Shown: positions 24,293 to 37,182 of the stretch, piece by piece
How the letters are laid out: each line of letters opens with the position of its first letter
How positions within the stretch are numbered: the stretch's first letter is position 1
Origin: Caprella mutica
Taxonomy: Eukaryota > Arthropoda > Malacostraca > Amphipoda > Caprellidae
Assembly (NCBI GenBank): GCA_947561585.1
Contig: CANNZV010002346.1
Coordinates: 62,001-126,000, forward strand
DNA length: 64,000 nucleotides
Reading direction: 5' to 3'
Translations under genes and position numbers: made by a program
The notes under the pieces: model-generated
Seen by the model: the letters and a program-made list of their open reading frames with translations, nothing else
Databases searched by the model: none
Told to the model about the DNA's origin: nothing

Positions 24293-27200
24293 CTAAATAT
24301 TCATTATCCTTTCTTGGAAGAGAGCCAGGCCTTCTTTTTCAAAGGTAGATATGTTGCTAATGCTTTCCTTAATAGGACATTTATGAGTGGCTTTAGTGAG
24401 GAACATTTTACATTCTTTGCAGTGAGGTAGTAGATTATATTCATTCTTTTTACTTCGTCTCCTCACTTGGAAATTTGAACCCCCGGATATTAGTTGTGTT
24501 TTGTTATGTTTATAAATACCTTCAGTTCTAATGAGTGACAGTGCCAGTTTTCTTTCTACAGCAGGCATAAGATTTATCAACTTCACTTCTTCAATATCTT
24601 TATGCCGGTTCATAATATGTCTGGAGAGTCTAATAAATGATTCATTGCAATACTTGCAGGGACGCAATATGGGACTTTTGCTAAGTTTGTTTGAAAATGA
24701 AGTTTGTGGACTATCACAATTGGGTGAATTGAATGAAGAAATTGGTGATTTACCAGAACCGGAAAACTTTCTGCGTTTATAAGGTTTCACAGTAGAATCT
24801 GGAAAGAATGAAATAGGGTTTTATAGCTCTAATTATTATCAATATTATCCATAGAAAAGAGGTAGATATATCATAAATATAAATTACTTGACAGACTGCA
24901 AATTTCAAGTGCACATTTAGAACAACCTACTAATTTCATAATTAAGATCAAATGAAGGCTTGATATGTTAGAATTTATAATAGAAAAGCTATAGCTATAG
25001 CTAGTTAGCTACTCCACTAAAATATGTTCTTACCTTCTATTTCACCAGTAGAAGATCTATCGCGTAAATGAGATTCAAAAACATGAAGATTTGGCACAGT
25101 TGCAATTTTCCTGAATTCTGAAAATTTACTTGTTAGATTTTGGTGGGTGAAATCATCCAAATTGACGCTTGTAGAATCCTTAAATTCGGCAGAGATATCT
25201 GCTGGAAAAAATATTGATATGAAGCTAGTAGCTAATTTAAATTGTTCATGTAGCTACTTATCATAATTTACTTAAGCAACAGAAATAACAGTTTACTGAA
25301 ATGCTATGTCACTATTACATATTCCAATTAACAAATACAAACAGTAGCTAACTTCAGAATTATATCTCATCTTTGTAAAATAATTAACAATGTTGAATAT
25401 CCCACATTTGACTCAAATAGGTAATATAATTCATTTCAATTTTCTAATTAAAATATCTTTTTTAGTCTCCTTGTCATGTAATTGAAGGCAAAATCTAGGA
25501 AGATGAATAGAATTACTCACCAGTCACGGAATTTGGAAAACCTCCAATAATGTTACGAGTTTCACAAACATTTTGGTCTCCAACAGGTTCAACGGAGATG
25601 CTTTTTTCATGGTCTGACTCAATTTCTTCTGATACTTTGCGTTCAACTTCTGAAGATGATTTAGATTCCACTGCAAAATGTTCACAAACTTTTCGCAGGT
25701 CATGATAACCTGATGTTTGTAAGAGGGAATGTGTGGATGGGAAAAGGAAACGGTTTTCAAGTGGAATATTAGCTTCATGCCTTATCGTCGAATTCATCAA
25801 ATATTGGATAAGAGGTTTCAACTTCATTGGGACCAATATCGGTTTGACTGGTTTGGCATTGACATACCTGACGATAAATTTGATGTTTCTCCTCGTTGAT
25901 ATCTTTTCCTTGAAAGCGTCCTCTATGTTCTTTAATGTTATACACGTTACTTCATCAAATCTCTGAGAATTTGATAAAACAAGTTTTGCCACAATTATCT
26001 GTCTGATTTCAACAAATCTGATACTATCAAGTGTTTTCAATTTAATCAACGCATCGATTTTATCTTCAATGTTATTAGTTAGTAGTTTGACATCATATTT
26101 AGCTGGTAGGTTAGTAGGCCATCTTCTATGTTCAACCTGACGCTTTAGATAAATCTGTTCATTGAAGTTACGTCTCCACTCTCTTCTAAAAAGACGAATA
26201 AATGCGTCTAATTCAGTAACCTTAGAATTGTGTCCCTTATTTAGGAATGTAGTTCGGATGTTAGTTAGAGCTTTATTAAAAGCATACCCACCAAACCTAA
26301 TCTTAGTCAGCATTTCTGCTCCATCATCTTTCGTACTGATTTTTTTAATAGTTGCTATGAAGGAGTTCAAATATTTTCTTTTAAAAATATCTTCAGTATT
26401 AATCTCCACATTTTCCTTTTCCTTTATTAGTTTTTTTGTGTTATATATGATGAGACCATTATGTCTCAAGAAACGGTGAACTCTCGCGACTAGCTTCTTA
26501 TCTTCATTTGAAGCCGAATTCGATTCATATTCTTCCAAACCAATTGCGAGCATTAATGCATCACTTCTAACAAATTGCCCAATTTCATCATCCCACATGT
26601 AAGTCAAAACCTTATCCTTATATTCTTGGATATCTTGGCCATGAATTTCTGCCAATGTGACTTTTTTACATTTGTACTTCTTGTAATGGTCTTTTGAAAG
26701 GAATCTGAAACACTCTCCGCAATAGAGATGTCGTTTATAAGGATCTCTGCAAGACACAGAGCGTTTATTCTTACATTTTTGGAAATGCCGTCTCTTCAGT
26801 TGAAAATTAACACCCATATCCTTTTTAACTTTTTCATTATGAAGGAAAATTCCCCTCATAATCAGATTTCTGAGGGCAATATTTTGTTCTTTCTTTGAAG
26901 ACATTTTTGTGATTAATTTAACATCTTCAATATCTTCATGAATATTTGTGATGTGTCTTGGAACCCTTGTGAAATAACATTCACAAAAGGGACACATTCT
27001 TTTTGGACACATCCTTTGTGATGGTCGACCATTAACTTTTATCTCTTCAATTTTCAGTTCCGAAACCACTGCTCCTGAAAAAGAAGATCAAAACAAGATT
27101 TTCATTAAAATTAACAATTGGAATGTAATAATATTTAGCTACTAATGAAAGAAAGCAATATATAATAAAATAGGTACCACAATGTTGAAAATGAACCAAT

Positions 27201-30074
27201 TTAGAGAGTTGAGTTTTGAGGAAGTAATTAAATCACAATGGATCTAAAAGAAACAGCAGCAATAATTAAACCTTTCAAACGCAAATCACACGAAAATTAC
27301 CAAATATTTTATTTAAGTAGGGGTTTAACATCTGTTTCAGTCATAACGAGACTTTTTCGCAGTTGTCAAAAGGAAATTATATACAAGGGACTGGAAGAAG
27401 CAGTAAGAAATGAAAGTGGCTCCATGAACAAAGTTGCCTATCACAGACAGTTAATATGCTCACTGATGCAGAAAAGCTACTACGTAAATGCAGTCACTTA
27501 CCAAGGAATGTGACGAAAAAGGACATCTCCATCACTCACGGATGGAGGAGGAAAATGAAGAGGTAACATTATTGAAGCCTACGAGCCTAACTAACACAAT
27601 AACCTAAGACTTCGTAGTTCGCTATCCTCTAAAACTGCAAGTAGTGTTAAAAAAATTGATAAACATAAAAAAAAAGAGAATCCATAATCCAAATTACAAC
27701 AGTTCAGCCAAGCTTCAGGATAGAGCCCCTGAGGGTAAAATTACCAAATAACAAAATGTCATCAATAAAATAGCAGTTGCAATAAAAGATATTTCCTCAC
27801 AAAATGAAAACTTCTTCAATTGTCTTCTTACTAGTAACAGGAGTCAAATCTCCAATGTAGCATCAACATCTCTTATTGCTACAATAGTATATCAAGCACT
27901 ACCCATAAACATGTATAGAAATAAATGTCACCACTCACAAAGATATCTCAAAGGCATTCTGTAAAGTGTGGAAGTCAAATCTTTTTCAAACCATTAGACT
28001 CCATCATACGTTTAAGTTTTAAATAATAATAAGCAGTTAACTCAATAACAGAAGTGCAAGCAACAAAATAAATCACTATGAAGGAAGAGATTAAGTTATA
28101 CAATCAAAAAAGAGAATTAATAGAGGATTGCACTGAAAAATATTAAGATCAAACCTAAAATATCTGAGCATCACATTAGAGGGCTAATGTTTCACAAAAT
28201 ACATAGAACTTTATAGTAGCTAAAATAAATAACACATGGTTGCATATTAGCTACTAAGACAGAGTTGAAAGAGGAAAATTCTAACAAAAATGGGCAAACA
28301 AAATTTTGAACAATTATTACAGTGATGATGATAAGAATTTTAATATGAGTGCCTAAACTACTTATTAATTCTAGAAACAATTCTCAGAATCATGGGCTCA
28401 TCAAAAAAAAAGCAAATGTTATAAATAAACATATGACAGAAGAGCAATATCATTTCACCAAAAGGTATAGCTAGTTACATACCACCAACAGATTCTTCGG
28501 ATAAATTCTTCTCCATTGTTACCAGAGGTTCTGTAGGAGACACTGTACTTAATATCTGAGGAGTGACAGATTCTTGATGAGCAAACTTGTTTGATTCTAC
28601 ATTAGATCCGTTAACTTCACAGTCACCTGAAAAGAATCATTCCATTTAGCTACCAGAATCAGCCTTATGAATTGATGAAATTGATAATTAGCTATATAGA
28701 CTTCATTTCAATTATGGATTAATTAAAAGTATTAAGTTCAGAAACTACAGATAGCTATGCAGCTAAATTAGGACTTTTTATTTTAGTTTGAAATTCTATG
28801 ATTCAAGGGATAAAATTGGAAAGTGAATAATTTTAATAACTATTTCTGTGATCCCTACAACCTCTATGACAATTATTCAATAATTATGACCACTCTTCAG
28901 TTTGATAATTTTGGAGATTTTCAGGCAAAACTGTTAACTAAACCTCTATAATTAATTGGCAATATTCAGAAGGTAACACTAGGGAGTGGAATAACAGCAG
29001 AATTTATTTCTCAATAAGATGAATAGATTAGATTCCATGAGTTAAGACTCAAAATATAACAATAGCTACCCCTTCATTAGTTTGTTAAAAAAGCAGTAGT
29101 TAGCTACACACAAATCTCATAAGTATAGAAATATGCTACCAAACCATACACAAATTAAAATTCTCACACAGTCAGAATTCTAATGATAGATCATTAAACT
29201 TTTCATAATACAGACTCCACCACATAATAACTAACATTCTGCATCTTCAGCTTCATTCAGTAGATACGGCTGTGACATTCAGTAGATACGAGGGTATTAG
29301 CTAGCTGATGAAAAAGAGCAGCAACGTAAACTAGAGGAGTTTGTTGAATTGCTCCAAAGAAGATAACCATGATATTGGTGTATCTTCAACTAGTTAATAG
29401 TAGCTACCAAAAACTTATGGATGAATTAATGGCTAGGGTAGTGACAATATACTTTTAAAATCATAGATCTTAAGAATATCAGACAAAACAAAATGATTAT
29501 AAATAGTACCTCTGGTTTAGAACGATTCAATACTTTTTTAATTTTATAATATTTTCGAGATCTATGATTATTGCTAGAACAAATTGCATGAGAAAAAGTA
29601 GCTAGTAGCTATATACTAACCTGAATCAGAGACAACATTTTCAATTGGTCTGTTGTTTACCCCTCCAACTTCAGAGAGTGTCTGACAGTCAAGTGGACTG
29701 TTACTGTTTCCATTTGGATTCTCAATAGATTCATCAGAGAACTTAGTTTTGGATATATTTTGAGTATAACAATCATTTCTATTCGAAGAGTTAGTAACTA
29801 ATGAGACAGCACTGCTTGGAAGATGGTTGCAGTCAAATTCACACAAAATAGGAAGAGAACATTCTTTCAATTCATATTTAATAATGTGAAACAGATCTAT
29901 TTCTGCATAGTAATTATTATCCTCGAATGACTCCTCATAATCTAGGCACTCATTTTTGAAGGTAATCTCTTCTAAATCCTCATCAATTCTTGTTGCATTT
30001 TGGACTGAAACTTCTTGGTTAGAAGTAACCCTCTTTTCAACTGAGAATTCATGACTTTCACAGTGAAGCTCCAT
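24293..30074 (-). CDS. Zinc-finger / tyrosine-recombinase-like chimeric protein, 5 exons
   Basis: Predicted exons: 30074-29621, 28626-28483, 27074-25521, 25201-25034 and 24798-24293. All have GT-AG borders and all introns are phase 1, giving one frame of 941 codons plus stop. Residues ~1-200 are acidic and unrecognised. Exon 3 opens with a CPFCE..F.R..RHI...H module (CPFCECYFTRVPRHITNIHE), then a second cysteine pair (YCGECFRFLSKDHYKKYKC). A ~300-residue domain follows with VAKLVLSNSQRFDEVTCITL and LFPSTHSLLQTSGYHDLRKV, resembling the box-I arginine region and following segment of tyrosine-recombinase-fold proteins that occur as expanded uncharacterised families in many animals. The part that should hold the remaining catalytic residues and tyrosine is absent. 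Exon 5 instead carries a second CKYCNESFIRLSRHI...H module with CKECKMFLTKATHKC. Function unknown; a recruited transposon-derived DNA-binding protein is an inference. The ATG lies directly after an acceptor-like TTACAG, so an upstream noncoding exon is likely. Confidence 0.75.
27370..27745 (+). repeat. Second copy of the decayed coding-like segment
   Basis: Pairs with 286-625. Here the frame IIYKGLEEAVRNESGSMNKV continues, after a frame slip, into DAEKLLRKCSHLPRNVTKK in shifted frames. It lies in intron 2 of the recombinase-like gene on the opposite strand. No family recognised. Confidence 0.5.
29434..29580. mobile_element. Degraded relative of the 22478 hAT-like MITE
   Basis: TAGGGTAGTGACAATATACT, ATCATAGATCTTAAGAATAT, GGTTTAGAACGATTCAATAC and GAGATCTATGATT match 22478-22651 in order. 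The right terminus is eroded and no duplication is visible. Confidence 0.65.
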
Positions 30075-30807
30075 CTGTAATAAAAAAACATCAAAATTTG
30101 TATAAGGATAATTAATCATCATTATTAACAAAATATTAATCATCATTATAAATGAAATATTAATCATCATTTGACAATTTATTTATTTATTATTAAAATA
30201 AAGACAGTTAACCTATGTAGAAATAATAGTCCAGTTAACTCCATCTATATTTAGGTACATACCTTCAAAGGAGATGGGATTCCTCATATATTCAAAGATC
30301 TCATTTCATCAGATATTATAATTTTTATTGAAAAATAATTTTAGTTATCAGGTTAGGACATTATTAATTTATTATCAGGTATTTTTCGTACATAGCTACT
30401 GGGGCAGAATTGATAATAAATTTAAAACATTTTTTTATTAGTGAATAGGAGTAGCTAACAACTATCTATCACAGCTGCCTGGGTGCTAGAATAAGTTGCT
30501 ATTTGATTAATTGTTAATACTAAATTTCTAATATATGTCATACATTATATGGTTTGCTCATTTCTGTAAGTTAAATTCATTTTATTCTCAAGTTACTTGA
30601 TAGACAATATATGTCTATATATATGATAATACAATATATTAGGATTTTATCAGAATATTGAAGCCACTGTTGATGCACTCAGGCAGCAACACTGAGGTAA
30701 ACTAGCAGACTAGTAATTTTTCCTATTGTAAGCTTCAAAACTTTTAGTGCTATTGAAAAATCAATTAATATATTTTGATAACTGTTATTGTTAAGATTAA
30801 AGAATTA

Positions 30808-30940
30808 GGGTAAATTATGAATTATCATGTATTCTGGATACCAATTTAAATAAAAATAAAATAACATTTAGCTATTAGCTATATAGTTTTGTCTTATATG
30901 ACCGAAGATGTGAAACTGACCGATAATTCATAATTTACCC
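30808..30940. mobile_element. 133-bp MITE with TA flanks
   Basis: GGGTAAATTATGAATTATC at the left is the exact inverted partner of GATAATTCATAATTTACCC at the right, and TA sits on both sides (30806-30807, 30941-30942). Noncoding. The remainder of 30180-31600 shows no gene. Confidence 0.75.
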
Positions 30941-31617
30941 TATAGGCTCAAGTTAATTTGTTAGCTAATAGCAATTTAAAATTGGTTAGAACCAGTGTCC
31001 AGTGTACCTTACAACTAGTTATAAAAATATTATAGCTAGTTTATTGTTTATATAGTATTTTCATAACTAGGATTTGTACAGCTAGGTACACCTACAAAAA
31101 CCTTCATTTTTCAAACATAGCTAGTATCTATCTAGTTACAATGGCTGACGACAGACTCTTAAATACTTGGTTGTATTAGAATGTATTAGATTTAAGTTAT
31201 GGTAGGCTACGTTGCGAATTGTTTTCTATGATCTATTTTTGACTATCCTTTTCAAGATGATATTTTGTCATTAAAAACAAATTATTTTTTCTGGTTTCTT
31301 ACTGTTCTAAATTTAAAAAATATACATAGGTACCAAGTTATATAATTTTCATTTTCACGATATAAAACATTAATTTTTATATAACCAGTTACCAGTAGGT
31401 GAGAAAGAGCAGTTTAATCCCTGATCAAGTATTCTGTTTGATGAACACGTTTTCATTGAAAACTTTTTTTCATGAGTGACACACCGTTTTACCCTTCTAT
31501 ATTCTTCATCCTCATACCTAGGCCCACTGCTATGAGAAAAAAATAGTTTCTCTGTTGCTTTTTGACTGAGATATTAGAGAGTTTGCGCGAAAGTGAACAG
31601 TTTTACGACGTCTGACG

Positions 31618-31840
31618 CCAGACTGTATTTCATGGTAAATTCCACTGACATGTTGGTGGAATTTTTTCCTCTTTGAATATAATATTCTAGCTAAGTCGGT
31701 GGAACCTATAATACCATTAATTTTCAGTGGATAAATTAGAAAAATGTTGGTGGATCAGCCAAATTATTAGAAATTTATGGTGGATTTTTTTCAGCTTTTT
31801 GAAAAAGTCAGTGGGATTTTGTGCACGAAATACAGACTGG
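31618..31840. mobile_element. MITE-A, complete 223-bp copy
   Basis: Starts CCAGACTGTATTTCATGG, ends CACGAAATACAGACTGG. Flanks GTCTGACG (31610-31617) and GTCTGACA (31841-31848) match at 7 of 8 bases. It carries the family's inner blocks GACATGTTGGTGGAATTTT, TACCATTAATTTT and AAAGTCAGTGGGATTTTGTG. Reverse orientation relative to the copies at 44831 and 44890. Confidence 0.9.
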
Positions 31841-31859
31841 GTCTGACACTAGTAAGCAG

Positions 31860-32480
31860 ATATTTTTTTGCAGTTTCCTCCTGAAATTCTCCTCTAGCAA
31901 AAGCCAAAAAGAAGTATCTCGCTTATACACCTTCCTTGAGTTGCGAACAGGTCTCTCATTTCATTATATGCAGGACATACTTGAATAAAATGTATAAGAG
32001 TCTTAGAGTCTCCTCTTCCCCTATCTCACACATCCTACAATCTACACTCCCTCCCCAGGCTCCCCTGAACCTTTCCCTGCATCCAAGATTGTAGATTGAG
32101 AGCATTGCTTCTCGCTCTAAAGTCTAAACAAAAGCACAGATTCCCAAGTGGCAAGTATTATCGTAAATACTCTCCTGTCTTATAGTATCTTTATATTGTC
32201 TATAAGTTTCCATAGTAACATAGTTGTTTGTTGTTCCATTTCATTCTTCCATTCTCTCTTACCTAGTTCTATTATTCTCCTGTTAAGCTCATACTCAGAT
32301 AGGTCAGTCAAATGATTTAATTCTTCTAATCCTATTATTCCAATATCTAAGTTTTTCTCCCCTCAGACTCAGAGCTGTTATTGTTACATACCCTGGACTC
32401 CCCAAACCCAATACAAATCTCCATAATAAATTATAATATTACTTCTTATCAGGAGTAAAGCTATGTATATTAGCAGTCCC
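31860..32480 (-). pseudogene. C-terminal LINE ORF2 fragment, same family as 46-54 kb
   Basis: Minus-strand frames, broken by stops, read GSPGYVTITAL, ELNRRIIELGKREWKNEMEQ, SNALNLQSWMQGK and CRLCD.GEEETL in the same order as the ORF2 tail of the elements ending at 46464 and 52283 (APGYTPIVALRGE, EISRRVHETEERKWLSELEE, CRLCGTGEEETQEHFL). No RT core is present. Confidence 0.7.
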
Positions 32481-32620
32481 ATGTTAAATTCCCAGTCTGT
32501 ATTTGGTACACAAAATTCCACTGACTTTTTGAATTTGCTGAAAAGATCCACCATAAATATCCAGTAATTTGGCTGATCCACCATTGTTTTACCCATTTTT
32601 CCACCGAAAATTAATGGTAA

Positions 32621-32879
32621 TGTCATAAATCATATTGTATTATTTCAGATGATATGGTTTCTCAATAATAATATGATCTTATAGTTATACCTAACTAAAT
32701 ATCTGATGTAATGTCCCTGGCACAGTAATTGTAAGTCTTGTTATATATTCTATTTTGTTATATTCTTACTATTGTTATAGTATATGTTGTGTACCCCTAT
32801 ATCATTATTTTGTGTTCTTATTTTCAGTTGTTGATTAAAGCCTTAATAAAGGTTGGGACTTTCTTTCAATCATACAACA
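32621..32879 (+). repeat. 5' LTR of Gypsy-2
   Basis: TGTCATAAATCATATTG...TCATACAACA, 259 bp, nearly identical to 43599-43845 apart from a 12-bp insertion near 32680. It begins TG and ends CA. Preceded by GGTAA (32616-32620), which recurs after the 3' LTR. Confidence 0.95.
32798..32850 (+). promoter_or_regulatory. LTR promoter: TATA-like box, initiator, poly(A) signal
   Basis: TATATC at 32798-32803 lies about 28 bp before the A of TTTTCAGTTG (32826), which fits the arthropod initiator TCAGT. AATAAA follows at 32845-32850. This order predicts that R starts near 32826. The same motifs occur in the 3' LTR. Confidence 0.6.
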
Positions 32880-32880
32880 A

Positions 32881-32892
32881 TTTAATCAACAA
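32881..32892 (+). promoter_or_regulatory. Candidate self-priming primer-binding site
   Basis: TTTAATCAACAA starts two bases after the LTR end and is perfectly complementary over 12 nt to TTGTTGATTAAA at 32828-32839, i.e. to predicted RNA positions +3 to +14. No tRNA-type TGG primer site is visible between the LTR and the gag ATG at 32894. Self-priming of this kind is known from Tf1 and relatives; its use here is inferred. Confidence 0.6.
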
Positions 32893-35800
32893 AATGTCTG
32901 GAATTGAGAAGTTTATGAGACCAGAAAAATTTGAAGGCCAGGAGGGCACTTCTCCTGCTCAGTGGAAGCATTGGCTGAGGACATTCGAGAGATTTCTGGA
33001 AAAATGTGAAGCTTCTGCAGCAGACAAACTGGATTTACTCATCAATCACATATCACCTGAAGTATATGAACACATTAGTGAATGTGCTACTTATGATGCT
33101 TCAATAAGAATATTGAAGTCTGTATATGTGAAGCCAATTAATAAAATATTTGCCAGATATCAACTTGCAACTCGTAAGCAACAGGTACATCAATCTCTGG
33201 ATCAGTACTTGCAAGCCCTAAAAATCTTGGCGAAGGATTGTCAATTTTCAGCCGCAACCTTGGAAGAAAGAACTCAAGAAGCGATCATGGATGCGTTCAT
33301 AGCTGGATTGTCATCTAGTGTCATTCGTCAGAGACTCCTGGAAGATGGAGCACTAACCTTAGAAACAGCTACTCAATCTGCAAGAAGTTTAGATTTAGCT
33401 CAGCAAAATGCGAATAAATATTCATCTAATTCTTTTCCAACCTCTGCTGCAGTAACACTTCCTGTGCCTATCAACAATACAAAACCTACTGAAAATGAGT
33501 AAGAAAAGGAAAATAATGTTGCCTACATACGCTCAAAATGTTCTTATTGTGGGAACTCTTCTCATCCTAGACATCGCTGCCCTGCTAAAGATGCAACATG
33601 TTTTAAATGCTCCAAAAAAGGCCACTTTTCTAAAGTGTGTATATCAGAAAATAATCACCCTAAGCAAGTTCATTCAGCAGCTTCGATTCTACTGGCAGGT
33701 GTGGAACATCATCCAGCTCCAAAAAAGTTTCCTGGGTTTAATAATATAGTGAAAATTAAGGGATATCAAGTGGAAACTATGATAGATAGTGGAAGTTTTG
33801 GTAGCTTTATTTCTGAAAAAGTAGCTACAGAACTGAAATTGAAAGTACTCAAATCAAAAGAGAGTATAGTAATGGCTTCATCTAACTTAACTACACATAC
33901 TAGAGGTCATTGTTATCCAGATATTAGCATAAGTGGATGTAGTTACAAGAATGTGAGGCTAAATGTTCTTCCAAGTCTGTGCACTCAAGCTATTCTAGGA
34001 CGAGATTTTATGAATCTGCATAGCTCTGTTGAGTTCAAAATGAGTGGAAATTACCCTAAATTAACAATATGCTCTGTAGCACAGATGAAAGTTGAACCAG
34101 TATCCCTTTTTAAAAATCTTTCTCCTGACTGCAAACCTGTGAAAGTGCCATCAAGAAAATTTTCAGTAAATGATAAAGAATTCATTGCAGATGAAGTGGA
34201 GAAACTTCTTAAGGAAGGTGTCATTGAAGAAAGTATCTCACCTTGGAGAGCCCAAGATCTGGTTGCAGGAGGTAATAATCATAAAAGAAGGTTAGTGATA
34301 GATTACTCATTGACAATAAGTACACTGATCTTGAAGGGTACCCATTACCTAAAATTTGTGACCTTGTGCGAAAGTTAGCAAGAGATAAATATTTCAGCAA
34401 GATCGATCTCAAATCAGCATATCATCAAGTGCCTTTGAAACTTGAAGATAGATTGTTCACTGCATTCAAGGCTGATGGGAGACTGTTTCAGTTTACTAGG
34501 ATTCCCTTTGGGCTAACAAATGCAGTTCCAGTATTCCAGAGACTGATGAATGCAATAATAAAGAATAATGGATTACAAAAGACTGTGGCTTACTTAGATG
34601 ATGTCATCATTAGTGGGACTACTATTGATGAGCATAATATTAATTTAGATGAATTTTTAGGGATAGCCAAATCTCTCAATATCACTATTAACTATGATAA
34701 AAGTGAATTTTTAGCTACTGAAATTAATTACCTAGGGCACACTATCAAGCCTGATATGAATCGTTTGAAGCCATTGATTGACATGCCTGCTCCTAGTAAT
34801 AGTAAAAGTCTTCAAAAATGTTTAGGTTTATTTGCATATTATGCTAAGTGGATTGAAGACTTCTCAAATAAAATTCAACCTCTTTTGCAGATAGAATCAA
34901 TTCCATTAAAAGATACTGAAAGATCTGTCTTCACCAATATTAAAGATGAAATTTGTAAAGCATCCATGGCCCCTATTGATGAAAACCTATCTTTTGATGT
35001 TGAGACAGATGCTTCTAATGTTGCTCTCGCTGCAACGTTATCACAGGATGGCAGACCAGTTGCATTCTATTCAAGGTCATTCACTCGTACAGAAAAGCTG
35101 TATCCATCAATGGAAAAGTAAGCTCTAGCTATTGTGGAAGCTGTACGAAATTGGAGGCATTTTCTTTTACCCAAGTGTTTCAGAATTATAACTGACCAGC
35201 AAGCAGTCTCTTTCATGTTCTGTAAAAAACAAAAATCTCGCATTAAAAATGAAAAAGTTCTACAATGGAAATTAGAACTTTCATCTTTCCATTACGAGAT
35301 ATGTTATCGTCCTGGCAAAGAAAATATGTCTGCGGATGCTTTGAGTAGACTATGTGCTTCTGCATGTAAATCTCTACAATACTTGGAGAAACTTCATGAA
35401 TCTTTGTGTCACCCAGGAATATCTAGATTAGCACACTTTGTTAGAAGTAAAAATCTGCCCTATTCCATTAGTGATGTAAAAACTGTATGTTTATCTTGTT
35501 CTACTTGTGCAAAAATTAAACCTCGTTTTTATAAGCGTCCTGAACAAAAATTAGTGAAAGCTACTAGGCCCTTTGAGCATTTATCTATAGATTTCCTTGG
35601 TCCAAAGGCATCCTACTCTAGGAATAAATATATATTGGTTATGGTTGATGAATATTCACGATTCCCTTTTGTATTTCCTTGTGTAGATTCAACTAGCAAG
35701 AGTGTAATAGACTCTTGTAGAATGTTATTTTCACTTTTTGGGTGCCCAGCATCTGTCCATTCAGATAGGGCTAAAGCGTTCATGTCAAAAGAATTAAATG

Positions 35801-36415
35801 ACTTTATGCTTCAAAATGGGATAATAGTTACTCACTCAACTCTATATCACCCAACAGGAAATTCTCAGTGTGAGAGGGCAAACGGAACCATTTGGAAAGC
35901 TATTCAATTAGCTTTGAGCTCTCAGAATTTGCCAGAAAATTGCTGGGAGGATGTTCTGCCAACTGTCTTACATTCTATCCAGTTTCTTTTGTGTGTTGCA
36001 ACTAATTCTACTCCGCATGAAAGAATTTTCCAGTTCTTCCGAAAATCTTGCAATGGATATACGCTGCCATCATGGTTGTCCACACCTGGGAAGCAAGTTC
36101 TAATTAGAAAACATGTCCGTAATAAATCCGACCCTCTGGTGGATTTAGTTGAACTGGTCATTTCATTCATTCACCGTCATACCATACAGACGTGCGACGC
36201 TCTTGCTTGTTTACATATAAGAGACTCCAGACTAGCCCCTATAGTGCCTATACTATAGGCTGGCTTGTGTTTTAGCACAGTGTATTAGCAGGCTGCTTAT
36301 ATTTTGTCTTCTGTCGTCACCGTAGTTTTGTGAATCAGTACTACTACAGTTGGTGTTGTTTGTGTCTCTTCTACCATTCTCGGTGTGTCAGCTAGTGTTA
36401 CTACTTCTCTGAATT

Positions 36416-37182
36416 ATGCCTCGTCCCCCTAAAAATGCGGTCACACCATCACTGCCCGATAACGGAAATGATATTTCTGAAGAAGTAAGGGAATTATTCA
36501 AAATGCTGTCCGATAAGTATGATACTCTGAATGGAAAACTTGACTCAATTATTAGTCGGATGATTGAACGTGATTGTAAGCTGGAAAAGATTGAAAAGGA
36601 GAATGCGCTTTTGAAGCAAAAATAACCAGAATGGAGGAGAGACTTGATGACATTGAAGTGGCTGGCCGGCGAAACAATTTAGTTTTATCTGGTCGTGAAA
36701 TGACCAAGCTAACAGCTGGGAGCAATGTGATTCAGTCAGTTACAGACTTTTTGAAATGCAAGCTGAACTATGAATTATCACCAACCAATGTACTTTCAGC
36801 TCATAGTGTAGGAGTCAAAACTGTTAGTCAGTCTCCTGACGGTAGGAAGGTGGTATTGAAGCTAGTTAACAACGAAGTAAAAAAAGATATTCTTTCTGCC
36901 TGTCGAACTGTGAAGCCTCGAGATTTACACGCGAATGACGATCTCACCCCCTCTAGAGCTTCACTTCTTCATACGATTAGAACTGTAAAGAAGAAATTCC
37001 CAAGGAAAATTGCTGCTTGCGGTTCACATGATGGAAAATTATTTATGTATTTGATACTACCAGATACCTCTGCTAAACACAAAAAAATCTACATCACCAG
37101 TTTGTCTCAGTTCAATGAAATATGTGAAAAATCTTTGGGAAACACTTCAGCTGACTTGCTGAATGATGACAAGCAAGACTGA
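36416..37182 (+). pseudogene. LINE ORF1 (coiled coil plus RNA-binding-like domain)
   Basis: The first part (MPRPPKNAVTPSLPDNGN) leads into a heptad-like segment (LEKIEKENALL), then a frame slip near 36612 joins RMEERLDDIEVAGRRNNLVL, followed by a domain typical of LINE ORF1 proteins (VVLKLVNNEVKKDILSACR; ASLLHTIRTVKKKFPRK). ORF1 proteins bind LINE RNA. One frameshift apart, it is complete. 37183-37565 between the ORFs has only motif-free ORFs. Confidence 0.75.
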
